Positions 1 to 5,035 of a DNA stretch of 5,889 nt are shown in pieces. Position 1 is the stretch's first letter. The number at the start of each line of letters is the position of its first letter. Location of the stretch: the NCBI GenBank assembly GCA_052389755.1, contig JBQTHP010000042.1:1-5889 (forward strand), written 5' to 3'. Made by a program: the position numbers and the translations under genes. A model generated the notes under the pieces. That model made no database searches, had not been told where the DNA came from, and was given only the letters and a program-made list of their open reading frames with translations. The stretch is from JBQTHP01 sp052389755. GTDB taxonomy: Bacteria; Pseudomonadota; Gammaproteobacteria; Steroidobacterales; Steroidobacteraceae.

Positions 1-414
1 GTCTATGCCGTGATGGCGATCGTCGGCATCGGCCTCAAGGTCTCCACGCTGCCGATGGTGGCGCTCGGCGCCGGCATCGGCGTCGACTACGGCATCTACC
101 TCTTCAGCCGCATGCAGGAGTTCCTGAAGCAGGGCCTGCCGGTTCACGAAGCCTATGAGCGCACGATGCGCGTCACGGGGGCCAGCATCATCTTCACCGG
201 CATCACGCTCGCGATCGGCGTGGTCACGTGGGTGTTCTCGCCGCTCAAGTTCCAGGCGGACATCGGCATCATGCTCACCTTCATGTTTCTCGTGAACATG
301 CTCGGGGCGATCATCCTGCTGCCCGCACTTGCGACGTGGTTGATCCGGAACAAGAAGGGTTCGGAGAGGAGCGTCGGGTCGAGCGCGGACGTTCGCGCGA
401 CCGGCGCGCGTTGA
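1..414 (+). CDS. RND/MMPL-family membrane transporter, C-terminal part (5' end outside window)
   Basis: This is the last 137 codons of an inner-membrane exporter of the RND superfamily, MMPL type, in the frame that is open from base 1; it ends at TGA 412-414. The visible part holds the end of one hydrophobic helix (residues 1-12), a helix carrying the polar signature GIGVDYGIYLFSR (about residues 25-37) and two more hydrophobic stretches (about 60-80 and 86-113). A short charged, poorly conserved tail follows the Leu-Pro-Ala-Leu stretch typical of RND C-termini. The Asp29-Tyr30 pair matches the Asp-Tyr proton-relay pairs known in MmpL-type transporters, so proton-driven export is a reasonable inference. 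Substrate cannot be told; hydrophobic or lipid-like cargo is usual for this branch. The GTG/ATG at 10-15 is an internal codon pair, not a start, because the transmembrane domain is incomplete. The gene is convergent with the broken toxin gene on the minus strand. Confidence 0.85.
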   Translation, partial: VYAVMAIVGIGLKVSTLPMVALGAGIGVDYGIYLFSRMQEFLKQGLPVHEAYERTMRVTGASIIFTGITLAIGVVTWVFSPLKFQADIGIMLTFMFLVNMLGAIILLPALATWLIRNKKGSERSVGSSADVRATGAR

Positions 415-425
415 GAATCAGCGCA

Positions 426-596
426 CCGAAGCTTCCGACCAAGTGGCGAGCCGATCTGGGGTGCATCAAGAAGCAGTCCGACACAGCGCTCGAACTCTGC
501 GACAAATCTCACTCCGAGTCCTGGCACCTCAGCTTCGTAGCGAGAAACCGCGTTCAAAAACTCCTCTCGCGCCTCGGAGTGGAGCTCGAATCGCAT
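426..596 (-). pseudogene. RelE/ParE-family toxin, 3'-truncated
   Basis: The frame starts at ATG 596-594, sharing one base with the antitoxin stop (TAATG), which is the usual coupled antitoxin-toxin arrangement. The first 57 residues look like the N-terminal half of a ParE/RelE-superfamily mRNA interferase or gyrase-poison fold: MRFELHSEAREEF, then a helix with VPGLGVRFVAEFE, then the loop DAPQIGSPLGRKLR. Family members are normally about 95-100 residues and continue with the RRFPY-type strand and a C-terminal AVAHxRRxPGYW-like segment that carries key residues. None of this is found in any frame after position 426. The same frame stays open to 153 (147 codons in all), but that extension runs antisense through the transporter gene and has no family resemblance. 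The toxin is therefore probably inactive. An alternative reading is an expressed hybrid protein of 147 residues spanning 596-153. Confidence 0.7.
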
Positions 597-826
597 TACT
601 TCAGGCGCGAGCGCGCTTCCTTCAGCACTTCTGTGCCCGGAACAGTCTTGGCCTTGCCCGATTCGATCTGTGCGAGACGGCGCTCCGATTCTTCGAGCCA
701 CGCCCGGTCCGCGTCCGGATCCGCTGGCGCATCAAGACCGCTGATCAGCGCCTTCAGCAGCTGAGCACGCTCACGAGAGCTGAGCGCACGAATGTCGCGT
801 TCAATTTCAGCCAGCGCACGTGCCAT
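596..826 (-). CDS. Antitoxin, putative addiction module component family
   Basis: A 76-residue protein resembling the short antitoxins annotated as 'addiction module protein' (Unstab_antitox type), which partner RelE/ParE-like toxins. Visible features are the N-terminal helix with LSSRERAQLLKALISGLD (residues 15-32), a second acidic/basic helix with AWLEESERRLAQIESGKAKTVPG (42-64), and a short C-terminal helix with EVLKEARSRLK (66-76). The helix-SG-KTVPG-EV pattern is the part that normally wraps the toxin. An AGGA ribosome-binding site lies at 839-836, nine bases before ATG 826-824, which supports this start. The stop overlaps the toxin start by one base. Because the toxin is truncated, this is now probably an orphan antitoxin. 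It lies 58 bases downstream, on the same strand, of the attC-like hairpin, consistent with an origin as an integron cassette; that origin is inference. Confidence 0.8.
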   Translation of the reverse strand: MARALAEIERDIRALSSRERAQLLKALISGLDAPADPDADRAWLEESERRLAQIESGKAKTVPGTEVLKEARSRLK

Positions 827-884
827 AACGTTGCGTCCTGCGAGAGCTGCCGTTCGCGCGAGTGTACGCCGGCGCGTCCCTGCC

Positions 885-988
885 CGCTAACGCTCGCGAT
901 CCAGCGACGGCGCGCAGTCGGCGCGCCGCTTGCCCGGGTTGCAAGCGGTGTGACGATCAGCGCCGATCGCTGCATCGCGTAGTTAGGT
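885..988 (-). repeat. attC-like integron recombination site (104-nt imperfect palindrome)
   Basis: Read on the minus strand the element begins ACCTAAC (988-982, fits RYYYAAC) and ends GTTAGCG (891-885, GTT plus a divergent spacer). Between them the arms pair in blocks: CTAAC/GTTAG, CGCGAT/ATCGCG, CAGCGA/TCGCTG, CGGCGC/GCGCCG and CCGCTTGC/GCAAGCGG, around a 7-nt loop near position 935. Unpaired TA versus AGC separates the outer and inner boxes, there is one G-G mismatch, and a lone T has no partner. This is the R box, unpaired central spacer, L box, extrahelical base and variable terminal structure layout of attC sites. In the plus orientation the right-hand box GTTAGGT fits GTTRRRY perfectly, but the minus orientation is favoured because an ORF ends 7 nt before the site on that strand. 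Integron integrase recombines such sites as folded single strands. No integrase or second attC is visible here. A dispersed non-integron palindromic repeat is the main alternative. Confidence 0.72.
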
Positions 989-995
989 GGCACCG

Positions 996-1175
996 TTAGA
1001 AAGAGCGTAGGAAGTGGTGGTCGCCTGCAAAGCCTTGCTTGTCAAAATCCTCGTAGGTCTTGCATCCAATGGACCAGTCCTTCTTTTCATCCGGAACCGG
1101 CGGTGCATCACACTGTCGGACAAGGGAATCCAGATGATCGTAGAACCTACCCTTCTGAGCCCGCACATCGAGAGA
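996..1175 (-). pseudogene. Hypothetical ORF remnant just upstream of the attC-like site
   Basis: In this frame the DNA is open from the codon after TGA 1178-1176 to TAA 998-996. The last 50 codons (1148-999) read like a genuine soluble protein end: RFYDHLDSLV at the start, DEKKDWSIGCKTYEDFDKQ in the middle and HHFLRSF at the terminus, with mixed charged, aromatic and hydrophobic residues. The other two minus-strand frames are arginine/threonine-rich or stop. I do not recognise the family. GC content over 1001-1140 is about 53% by hand count, clearly below the flanking genes. The stop lies 7 nt before the attC-like hairpin on the same strand, the normal position of a cassette gene. No ribosome-binding site or ATG is present; a GTG at 1166-1164 is the only in-frame alternative start. 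The most likely reading is the 3' end of a cassette gene whose 5' part was lost where it abuts the truncated GlcG-like gene. Confidence 0.45.
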
Positions 1176-1446
1176 TCACGCGGCTCCCGGGCCACTGATC
1201 GCCGCGATCCTCGCCCGTGAAGGCGACGGCGCAGACGACTCCGTCGCGGTTCACGATCGTGCCCCACATGTCTAGATTGAATCCGCCGTTCGCCTGGTTT
1301 CGCGCCTGCTCGAGCGCCGTCTTCAGCGCCCCCTGACCAGGCAAGTCACGGCACGCGGAGGAAAGGTCATCGTCAGCGCGAGTTGCAATCGACGCCATCG
1401 CGCACAGTCCTGCGGCGCCGAGTACCGCCAGATATCGTGCTTTCAT
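1147..1446 (-). pseudogene. Secreted GlcG/HbpS-like (DUF336) protein, truncated
   Basis: The start is ATG 1446-1444, chosen over the upstream in-frame GTG at 1467 because a strong purine tract (GGAGAGGAAG) sits just before it and because it begins a clean Sec signal peptide: Met-Lys-Ala-Arg, a hydrophobic core LAVLGAAGLCAMASIA, and a probable cleavage after ATRA near residue 24. The mature part carries ALKTALEQARNQANGGFNLDMW (residues 40-61) and VCAVAFTGEDRGDQWPGSRVIS (71-92), the conserved first half of periplasmic GlcG/HbpS-type heme-binding-like proteins. Family members continue after VIS with an AQKA-type helix and the rest of the fold, to roughly 200 residues. Here the frame diverges at about 1170 and stops at TAG 1149-1147, giving only 99 residues. 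The product probably cannot fold as a complete domain. It lies 103 nt downstream of tkt on the same strand. Whether it is expressed is unknown. Confidence 0.7.
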
Positions 1447-1450
1447 TTTT

Positions 1451-1460
1451 CTTCCTCTCC
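1451..1460 (-). promoter_or_regulatory. Ribosome-binding site deciding the start of the GlcG/HbpS-like gene
   Basis: The minus-strand sequence GGAGAGGAAG ends four bases before ATG 1446-1444. It supports that ATG over the in-frame GTG at 1467-1465, which would put this purine tract inside the coding region and add seven mostly polar or charged residues ahead of the signal peptide. Confidence 0.6.
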
Positions 1461-1549
1461 CGTTCACGCCCCCACGGCCCTGCTGCTGGACGAAACGTGC
1501 GGCCGCTATCCGAGGCTGGTGAGGGCAAGGTCGCGGCTGCCGTCCGATT

Positions 1550-3589
1550 TTAGCGGGTCTTCTCGAGGATCGTTGTTACGGCCTCGACGACGCGTTCGGG
1601 AACGAACCCGAAATGCCGGAAGAGATCACCCGCAGGTGCAGATTCACCGAACCGATCGATGCCGATCACCGCGCCCGACCGGCCGACGTACTTGCGCCAG
1701 AGATCCGGTACGCCGGCTTCGACCGCGATGCACGGCAGCGCCGGCGGCAACACCCGCTCGCGATAGCTCGCATCCTGACGGTCGAACATCGTGGTCGATG
1801 GCATCGAGACGACGCGTACCGGGATTCCGGCGCGGGCGAGAGACTTCTGCGCGTCGACTGCGAGCGCAACCTCTGAACCCGTAGCAATGATGACCGCGCG
1901 TGGCCTGCTGTCCGGTTCCACCAGCACATAGCCGCCGCGCCGGATGTTGTCAGTCTGCTCCGGGCTACGCGGCTGGAACGGCACGTTCTGGCGGCTGAAT
2001 ATCAGGCTCGTCGGACCGTCCGTGCGCTCGATCGCAGCAGCCCAGGCGACAGCGGACTCCACCGTGTCGCAAGGACGCCAGACGTCCATGTTCGGGATCA
2101 GCCTGAGCGCGGCGAGATGCTCTACCGGCTGGTGCGTCGGGCCGTCCTCACCGAGGCCGATCGAGTCGTGAGTGAACACGAACACCGAGCGGATGCGCAT
2201 GAGCGCCGCCATCCGCAAGGCACTGCGGCAGTAATCCGAGAACGTCAGGAAGGTGCCGCCATACGGAATGAATCCGCCGTGCAGCGTGATGCCGTTCATG
2301 ATCGCGGCCATGCCGAATTCCCGCACGCCGTAGTTGACGTAGTTGCCGCCGGTTGTGGCGGTGACCGCCCTCGATCCGGACCAAAGCGTGAGATTCGATC
2401 CCGCCAGATCCGCAGAGCCGCCGATCAGCTCGGGTAACGCCGGCGCCAGAGCTTCGATGCAATTCTGCGAGGCCTTGCGCGTCGCAATCACCGCAGCCTT
2501 TTCCTTTGCCTGATCGAGGAGCGACCGGACCCGCTCTGCGAAATCCGTCGGCAGCGCGCCTCGCATGCGTCGCTCGAGCTCGCGCGCCTGCTCGGGATAC
2601 CCACGCGCGTAGTCGGAGAATCTGCCGATCCAGGTTCGCTCGGCAACCGCGCCCTGGCGCCGTGCGTTCCACAGCTCGTAGACGTGTGGCGGAATCTCGA
2701 AGGGCGCGTATCCCCAGTCGATGGCCGCGCGCGTCGCAGCGATCTCCGGCTCTCCGAGAGCCGCGCCGTGCGCCTCGTGAGTGCCCGCCTTGTTGGGTGC
2801 GCCCTTCGCGATGACGGTCTTGCAACAGATGAGCGAAGGCTTGTCGCCCACCGCTTTGGCGGCGCGAATCGCGCGGTCCACCGCGCCGCTGTCGTGTCCG
2901 TCGACGTTCGGCAGGACGTGCCACCCGTAGCTCTCGAAACGCTTCGGCGTATCGTCGGTGAACCAGCCGGCGACGTGCCCGTCGATGGAAATGCCGTTGT
3001 CGTCGTAGAACGCGATGAGCTTGCCCAGCGCCAGCGTCCCGGCAAGCGAGCACACTTCGTGCGAGACGCCTTCCATCAGGCAGCCGTCGCCCAGGAATAC
3101 GTACGTGTAGTGATCGACGATGGAGAACCCCGGGCGGTTGAACTCCGCCGCGAGCAGTTTTTCCGCGATTGCCATGCCGACTGCGTTCGAGATGCCCTGT
3201 CCGAGCGGCCCGGTCGTCGTCTCGACGCCTGGCGTCACGCCATACTCGGGGTGTCCCGGCGTCTTCGAGTGCAGCTGACGGAAGCGCAGGATCTCCTTCA
3301 TCGGCAGGTCGTATCCGCTCAGATGCAGTAGCGCATACAGCAGCATCGAGCCGTGGCCGTTCGAGAGCACGAATCGGTCGCGGTCGAACCACCGCGGGTT
3401 CGCCGGGTTGTGGCGGAGATGATGCCGCCACAGCACCTCCGCAATCTCCGCCATGCCCATCGGCATGCCCGGATGACCGGAGCTCGCCTTCTGAACCGCG
3501 TCCATCGCGAGCGCGCGCAGCACGTGGATCGCGTCTCGGGGATGTGCGCTCGCCCGCGGTTCGATCAAGGTTTCAAGCTCGGCGTTCAT
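1550..3589 (-). CDS. tkt: Transketolase
   Basis: Thiamine-diphosphate enzyme of the Calvin and pentose phosphate pathways; it moves two-carbon ketol units from fructose-6-P or sedoheptulose-7-P to glyceraldehyde-3-P, regenerating xylulose-5-P and ribose-5-P. The protein is 679 residues, close to the usual 660-670. The N-terminal cofactor domain shows SSGHPG with His39, NGHG with His79, GPLGQG, the GDG (168-170) to DDN (196-198) thiamine-diphosphate/metal motif, and HEAHGAALG (271-279). The central Pyr domain shows RKASQN (371-376), GSADLAGSN, the catalytic Glu424 in REFGM, and His474, Asp482 and His486 in FTHDSIGLGEDGPTHQ; Arg533 is in FSRQN. The C-terminal domain has the ATGSEV loop (569-574). 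All expected active-site residues are present. The start ATG 3589 overlaps the gph stop (ATGA) and has a GAGGG site; the frame stays open upstream to 3820 only as a shadow of gph. It is the last gene of the cbb operon and could be called cbbT. Confidence 0.97.
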   Translation of the reverse strand: MNAELETLIEPRASAHPRDAIHVLRALAMDAVQKASSGHPGMPMGMAEIAEVLWRHHLRHNPANPRWFDRDRFVLSNGHGSMLLYALLHLSGYDLPMKEILRFRQLHSKTPGHPEYGVTPGVETTTGPLGQGISNAVGMAIAEKLLAAEFNRPGFSIVDHYTYVFLGDGCLMEGVSHEVCSLAGTLALGKLIAFYDDNGISIDGHVAGWFTDDTPKRFESYGWHVLPNVDGHDSGAVDRAIRAAKAVGDKPSLICCKTVIAKGAPNKAGTHEAHGAALGEPEIAATRAAIDWGYAPFEIPPHVYELWNARRQGAVAERTWIGRFSDYARGYPEQARELERRMRGALPTDFAERVRSLLDQAKEKAAVIATRKASQNCIEALAPALPELIGGSADLAGSNLTLWSGSRAVTATTGGNYVNYGVREFGMAAIMNGITLHGGFIPYGGTFLTFSDYCRSALRMAALMRIRSVFVFTHDSIGLGEDGPTHQPVEHLAALRLIPNMDVWRPCDTVESAVAWAAAIERTDGPTSLIFSRQNVPFQPRSPEQTDNIRRGGYVLVEPDSRPRAVIIATGSEVALAVDAQKSLARAGIPVRVVSMPSTTMFDRQDASYRERVLPPALPCIAVEAGVPDLWRKYVGRSGAVIGIDRFGESAPAGDLFRHFGFVPERVVEAVTTILEKTR

Positions 3590-4302
3590 CGTGCAGCCCT
3601 CGGCGCGCAGAGGCCCGCCCGTGCGCTCCAGTTCAGTGCGGTGATCTCCTGCAGGTTGCCGATGATCGCGTCCGGTCGCGCGTCCGCGAGCGGGACACCG
3701 CCGTGATAACCATAGTCCACCGTTACGACCCGGCAGCCGGCCGCGCGTGCGGCCGCGACGTCGGTGCGCGAATCGCCCACGTAGAGCATTCGCGCGGGCT
3801 CGACGTCGAGATGAGCGCATGCGCCGTGCAGCAGGGCAGGGCTCGGCTTCCTGTCCTCGTCACGTTCGGCGCATAGGGTGCACGCGAACAGCTCGCGAAG
3901 CCCCGCCTTCTCGAGCAGCGGCAGCACAAAGCGACTCTCCTTGTTCGTCACGCAGCACAGAGTGATTCCGGCACCGGCAAGCGCTCGCAACGCCTCGGCC
4001 ACTCCGGGATAGACGCGGCTGCGCTCGAACGGCTGCCTGCCGTACAGATCCCTGAACAGCGCAGCAGCCGAGCTCTGCAGGGCGCCGTTCGGCTCTGCGC
4101 CACTGCTGTCGGTGAGGACACGCGCGACGAATCGATCGATGCCCGCCCCGATCATCTCTGGAATGCGCTCCTCCGGCAGCGGCTTGCCACCCAGGATGAG
4201 GAGCATCATGTTTGCTGCCGCGCCGAGATCGGGCGCCGTGTCGATGAGCGTGCCGTCGAGATCGAACGCGACCGCGTCGATGCAATCAGTGAGTGTCTGC
4301 AT
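3586..4302 (-). CDS. gph: Phosphoglycolate phosphatase, HAD superfamily
   Basis: Predicted to hydrolyse 2-phosphoglycolate, the by-product of Rubisco oxygenation and an inhibitor of central enzymes, to glycolate. The protein has 238 residues, a normal Gph/CbbZ length. HAD motif I is FDLDGTLID (13-21; nucleophile Asp14, acid/base Asp16), motif II is VTNK (118-121; Thr119), motif III is the Lys152 of RKPSP, and motif IV is GDSRTD (176-181; Asp177, Asp181). The helical cap (about 25-95) includes ADxGAAA-like and MIGAGIDRFV (50-59) segments seen in Gph proteins. The start at ATG 4302 is preceded by GGAG at 4310-4307 and lies inside the last codons of cbbY (17-nt overlap); the stop overlaps tkt by 4 nt. 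The final 15 residues, after about 223, look like an unconserved tail. In cbb operons this gene is also called cbbZ. A related HAD phosphatase with another small substrate cannot be excluded, but the neighbours favour phosphoglycolate. Confidence 0.9.
   Translation of the reverse strand: MQTLTDCIDAVAFDLDGTLIDTAPDLGAAANMMLLILGGKPLPEERIPEMIGAGIDRFVARVLTDSSGAEPNGALQSSAAALFRDLYGRQPFERSRVYPGVAEALRALAGAGITLCCVTNKESRFVLPLLEKAGLRELFACTLCAERDEDRKPSPALLHGACAHLDVEPARMLYVGDSRTDVAAARAAGCRVVTVDYGYHGGVPLADARPDAIIGNLQEITALNWSARAGLCAPRAAR
3597..3601 (-). promoter_or_regulatory. Ribosome-binding site deciding the tkt start
   Basis: GAGGG on the minus strand lies 7 nt upstream of ATG 3589-3587, inside the last codons of gph. 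It selects this ATG, which begins MNAELETLIEP, over an in-frame start at 3820 whose extra 77 residues are arginine-rich and antisense-like. Together with the ATGA stop/start overlap it implies translational coupling of tkt to gph. Confidence 0.65.
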
Positions 4303-5035
4303 GGTTCTCCATCCGATGGAGCGCCGCTCCGTGCAATGCGGCGAGGTGCTCGACGTCGAGGTCCTCGAGCGACCGCACCACCAGCTCCGCGGCCGCGAAA
4401 TCCTGTTCCGCCGTCCAGCGCGTCGGCGTTGCGATCGTGACGAGTCCGGCCGCAGTGGCTGCCTGCACACCGATCTCCGAGTCCTCGATAGCAACTGCAT
4501 TCCGGGGCGCGACGCCGAGGGATGAGAGCGCCAGGCGATAGATGTCCGGTGCCGGCTTCTTGTTGGGAACGACGTCGCCGGTGGCAATGACGTCGAACCA
4601 CCGCGAGATGCCCGGACCGAGGCTTCCGGCGAGCAGCGCCTCGACGTTCTCGGCCGTGGTGGTCGAGGCGATCGCGAGCCGAAGACCGGCGGCGCGGGCC
4701 TCGCAGAGGAATCTCCGGATCCCGGTCCGCGGTCGTACTTCGCCGCGGCGAACCAGCTCGACGAATGCCAGAGTCTTCGAGCGATGGACCGCGGGGATCA
4801 GCATCATGAGCCGCGCTTTCTCCGTCGCGGACGCCTCACGAGTCCCGATGTAGTGTGCGATGCGCTCCTTGCCGCCGGTCACGCGCAGCAGCTCGGCATA
4901 CAGCTCCGCGCTCCACGTCCATCCGAGCGCATGCGCGGCGAACGCCGTGTTGAAGGCGCGCCGGTGCGCTTCCTCGGTATCCGCGAGCGTGCCGTCCACG
5001 TCGAAGATCACGGCGTCGAGGTTGCCGTTGCCCAT
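4286..5035 (-). CDS. cbbY: CbbY-type HAD phosphatase (xylulose-1,5-bisphosphate phosphatase)
   Basis: A 249-residue HAD hydrolase of the CbbY/Gph-like group. Proteins of this type in cbb operons dephosphorylate xylulose-1,5-bisphosphate, a misfire product that blocks Rubisco, yielding xylulose-5-P that returns to the Calvin cycle. Visible motifs: motif I VIFDVDGTLADTEEAHRRAFN (9-29; nucleophile Asp12, acid/base Asp14) with the DTEE-H pattern typical of CbbY; the cap-loop VTGGKERI (52-59); motif II IASTTT (122-127); motif III in NKKPAPDIY (158-166); motif IV AIEDSEIGV (182-190). These all agree with CbbY rather than beta-phosphoglucomutase, the closest alternative, although both share the fold. 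The start ATG 5035 has only a weak AAGAG-type site and overlaps the prk 3' end by 28 nt; the stop lies 17 nt inside gph. This layout suggests coupled translation, so that phosphatase is made together with the kinase. Confidence 0.92.
   Translation of the reverse strand: MGNGNLDAVIFDVDGTLADTEEAHRRAFNTAFAAHALGWTWSAELYAELLRVTGGKERIAHYIGTREASATEKARLMMLIPAVHRSKTLAFVELVRRGEVRPRTGIRRFLCEARAAGLRLAIASTTTAENVEALLAGSLGPGISRWFDVIATGDVVPNKKPAPDIYRLALSSLGVAPRNAVAIEDSEIGVQAATAAGLVTIATPTRWTAEQDFAAAELVVRSLEDLDVEHLAALHGAALHRMENHADTH

Noticed and set aside
856..876. TACACT as a possible -10 box for the antitoxin gene on the minus strand
   Set aside because: It matches only four of six consensus bases and no -35 element lies at suitable spacing; too weak to list as a promoter.
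443..982. Plus-strand open frame crossing the toxin, the antitoxin and the attC-like site
   Set aside because: Antisense to the coupled antitoxin/toxin pair and running through the palindrome; the composition is not protein-like.
989..1005. GTTAGAA at 995-1001 as a second core site
   Set aside because: It lacks the terminal pyrimidine of GTTRRRY and has no pairing partner arm; it is simply the stop region of the adjacent ORF remnant.
1468..1549. Possible terminator or promoter between tkt and the GlcG-like gene
   Set aside because: I saw only a short GCGGCCGC palindrome (1499-1506) with no T-tract, and no credible -35/-10 pair.
2148..3431. 427-codon open frame on the minus strand inside tkt
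   Set aside because: It is arginine/alanine-rich, lies wholly within transketolase in another frame and matches no recognisable domain; a high-GC shadow frame.
3590..3820. Upstream extension of transketolase to a start at 3820
   Set aside because: The extra 77 residues are arginine/glycine-rich and overlap gph; ATG 3589 has a good ribosome-binding site and gives the family length.
2684..3876. Long plus-strand open frames opposite tkt and gph (2684-3331 and 3169-3876)
   Set aside because: Antisense to genes with complete catalytic motifs, with low-complexity Arg/Ser/Ala composition and no ribosome-binding context; third-position GC bias explains them.
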